A model generated the notes under the pieces. That model saw only the letters and a list, made by a program, of their open reading frames with translations, was not told the origin of the DNA and searched no databases. Position numbers and translations under genes: made by a program. Shown here one piece after another: positions 5,400-5,477 of a stretch of DNA of 5,477 bases (position 1 is its first letter; the number at the start of each line of letters is the position of its first letter). The DNA is from an uncultured Clostridia bacterium (GTDB lineage Bacteria; Bacillota; Clostridia; Oscillospirales; Oscillospiraceae). The stretch covers positions 1 to 5,477 of the forward strand of contig CALDMR010000024.1 of NCBI GenBank assembly GCA_937915065.1, in the 5' to 3' direction.

Positions 5400-5477
5400 G
5401 AATGATAGGACTTAAAGAAATATAGTAATATCAACGGTTTGCAGGCCGTTGGCAAGAAGTTTTGTCCTAAATTAAGT
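5400..5477. other. AT-rich right-edge segment with inverted repeats, no supported gene
   Basis: About 34% GC, clearly lower than the neighbouring copA. It contains a hairpin with 6-bp arms CAACGG/CCGTTG (5432-5437, 5446-5451) around an 8-nt loop, nested in wider arms TAGGAC (5406-5411) and GTCCTA (5464-5469). No frame shows a recognisable protein. It could be the end of an integrated element, a non-coding RNA, or ordinary intergenic DNA. Confidence 0.35.

Noticed and set aside
5389..5477. A complete tRNA (Pro or Cys) on the minus strand
   Set aside because: No T-loop TTCGA, no matching 5' acceptor strand, and the anticodon-like hairpin has an 8-nt loop. Only the 3' end resembles a tRNA.
5356..5477. 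Minus-strand open frame crossing the tRNA-like end and terminator
   Set aside because: Short, no recognisable protein features, and it passes through a terminator hairpin, so it is likely spurious.

Overview
The window reads as a chromosomal segment of a moderately GC-rich Gram-positive anaerobe, most likely a gut-type Clostridia (Oscillospiraceae/Lachnospiraceae-like). This is inferred from the strong AGGAGG-type ribosome binding sites, the consensus sigma-A promoters, the LysA subfamily and the csoR-copA gene pair. No species can be named from the sequence alone.

Left half (1-2217, minus strand): a lysA-icd transcription unit. A near-consensus promoter (TTGCAT, 17 bp, TATAAT) drives a PLP-dependent diaminopimelate decarboxylase (417 aa). 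Its stop codon overlaps by one base (TAATG) the start of an NADP-type isocitrate dehydrogenase of the eukaryote-like IDH1 subfamily. The icd gene runs off the left edge after 298 codons. A short leader with a perfect 14-bp palindrome precedes lysA.

Middle (2148-2438): a divergent intergenic region of 291 bp holding the lysA promoter, several inverted repeats of unknown role, the csoR-copA promoter, a perfect CsoR-type operator between its -35 and -10 boxes, and a second degraded operator-like site near the expected transcription start.

Right half (2439-5340, plus strand): a copper-homeostasis operon. csoR encodes a 100-aa copper-sensing repressor with an intact Cys-His-Cys triad. copA encodes an 837-aa P1B-1 copper-exporting ATPase with an HMA domain at each end. 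The C-terminal HMA domain looks like the copper chaperone CopZ fused in frame. The fusion junction keeps a perfect Shine-Dalgarno sequence and an in-frame ATG, so a free 69-aa CopZ could be made from the same mRNA. Together the parts make a feedback loop: Cu(I) binds CsoR, CsoR leaves the operator, and CopA with its chaperone domain exports Cu(I).

Right edge (5285-5477): no protein gene that I can support. It holds a bidirectional terminator after copA, then a perfect 13-bp hairpin with a T-tract on the minus strand. Abutting that hairpin is an 11-nt minus-strand sequence, CACTCCGACCA, that looks like the 3' end of a tRNA (tRNA-Pro-like). The rest of that tRNA is missing. Instead the sequence changes to AT-rich DNA (about 34% GC) with inverted repeats, which would fit the edge of an integrated element, but the window ends before this can be tested.
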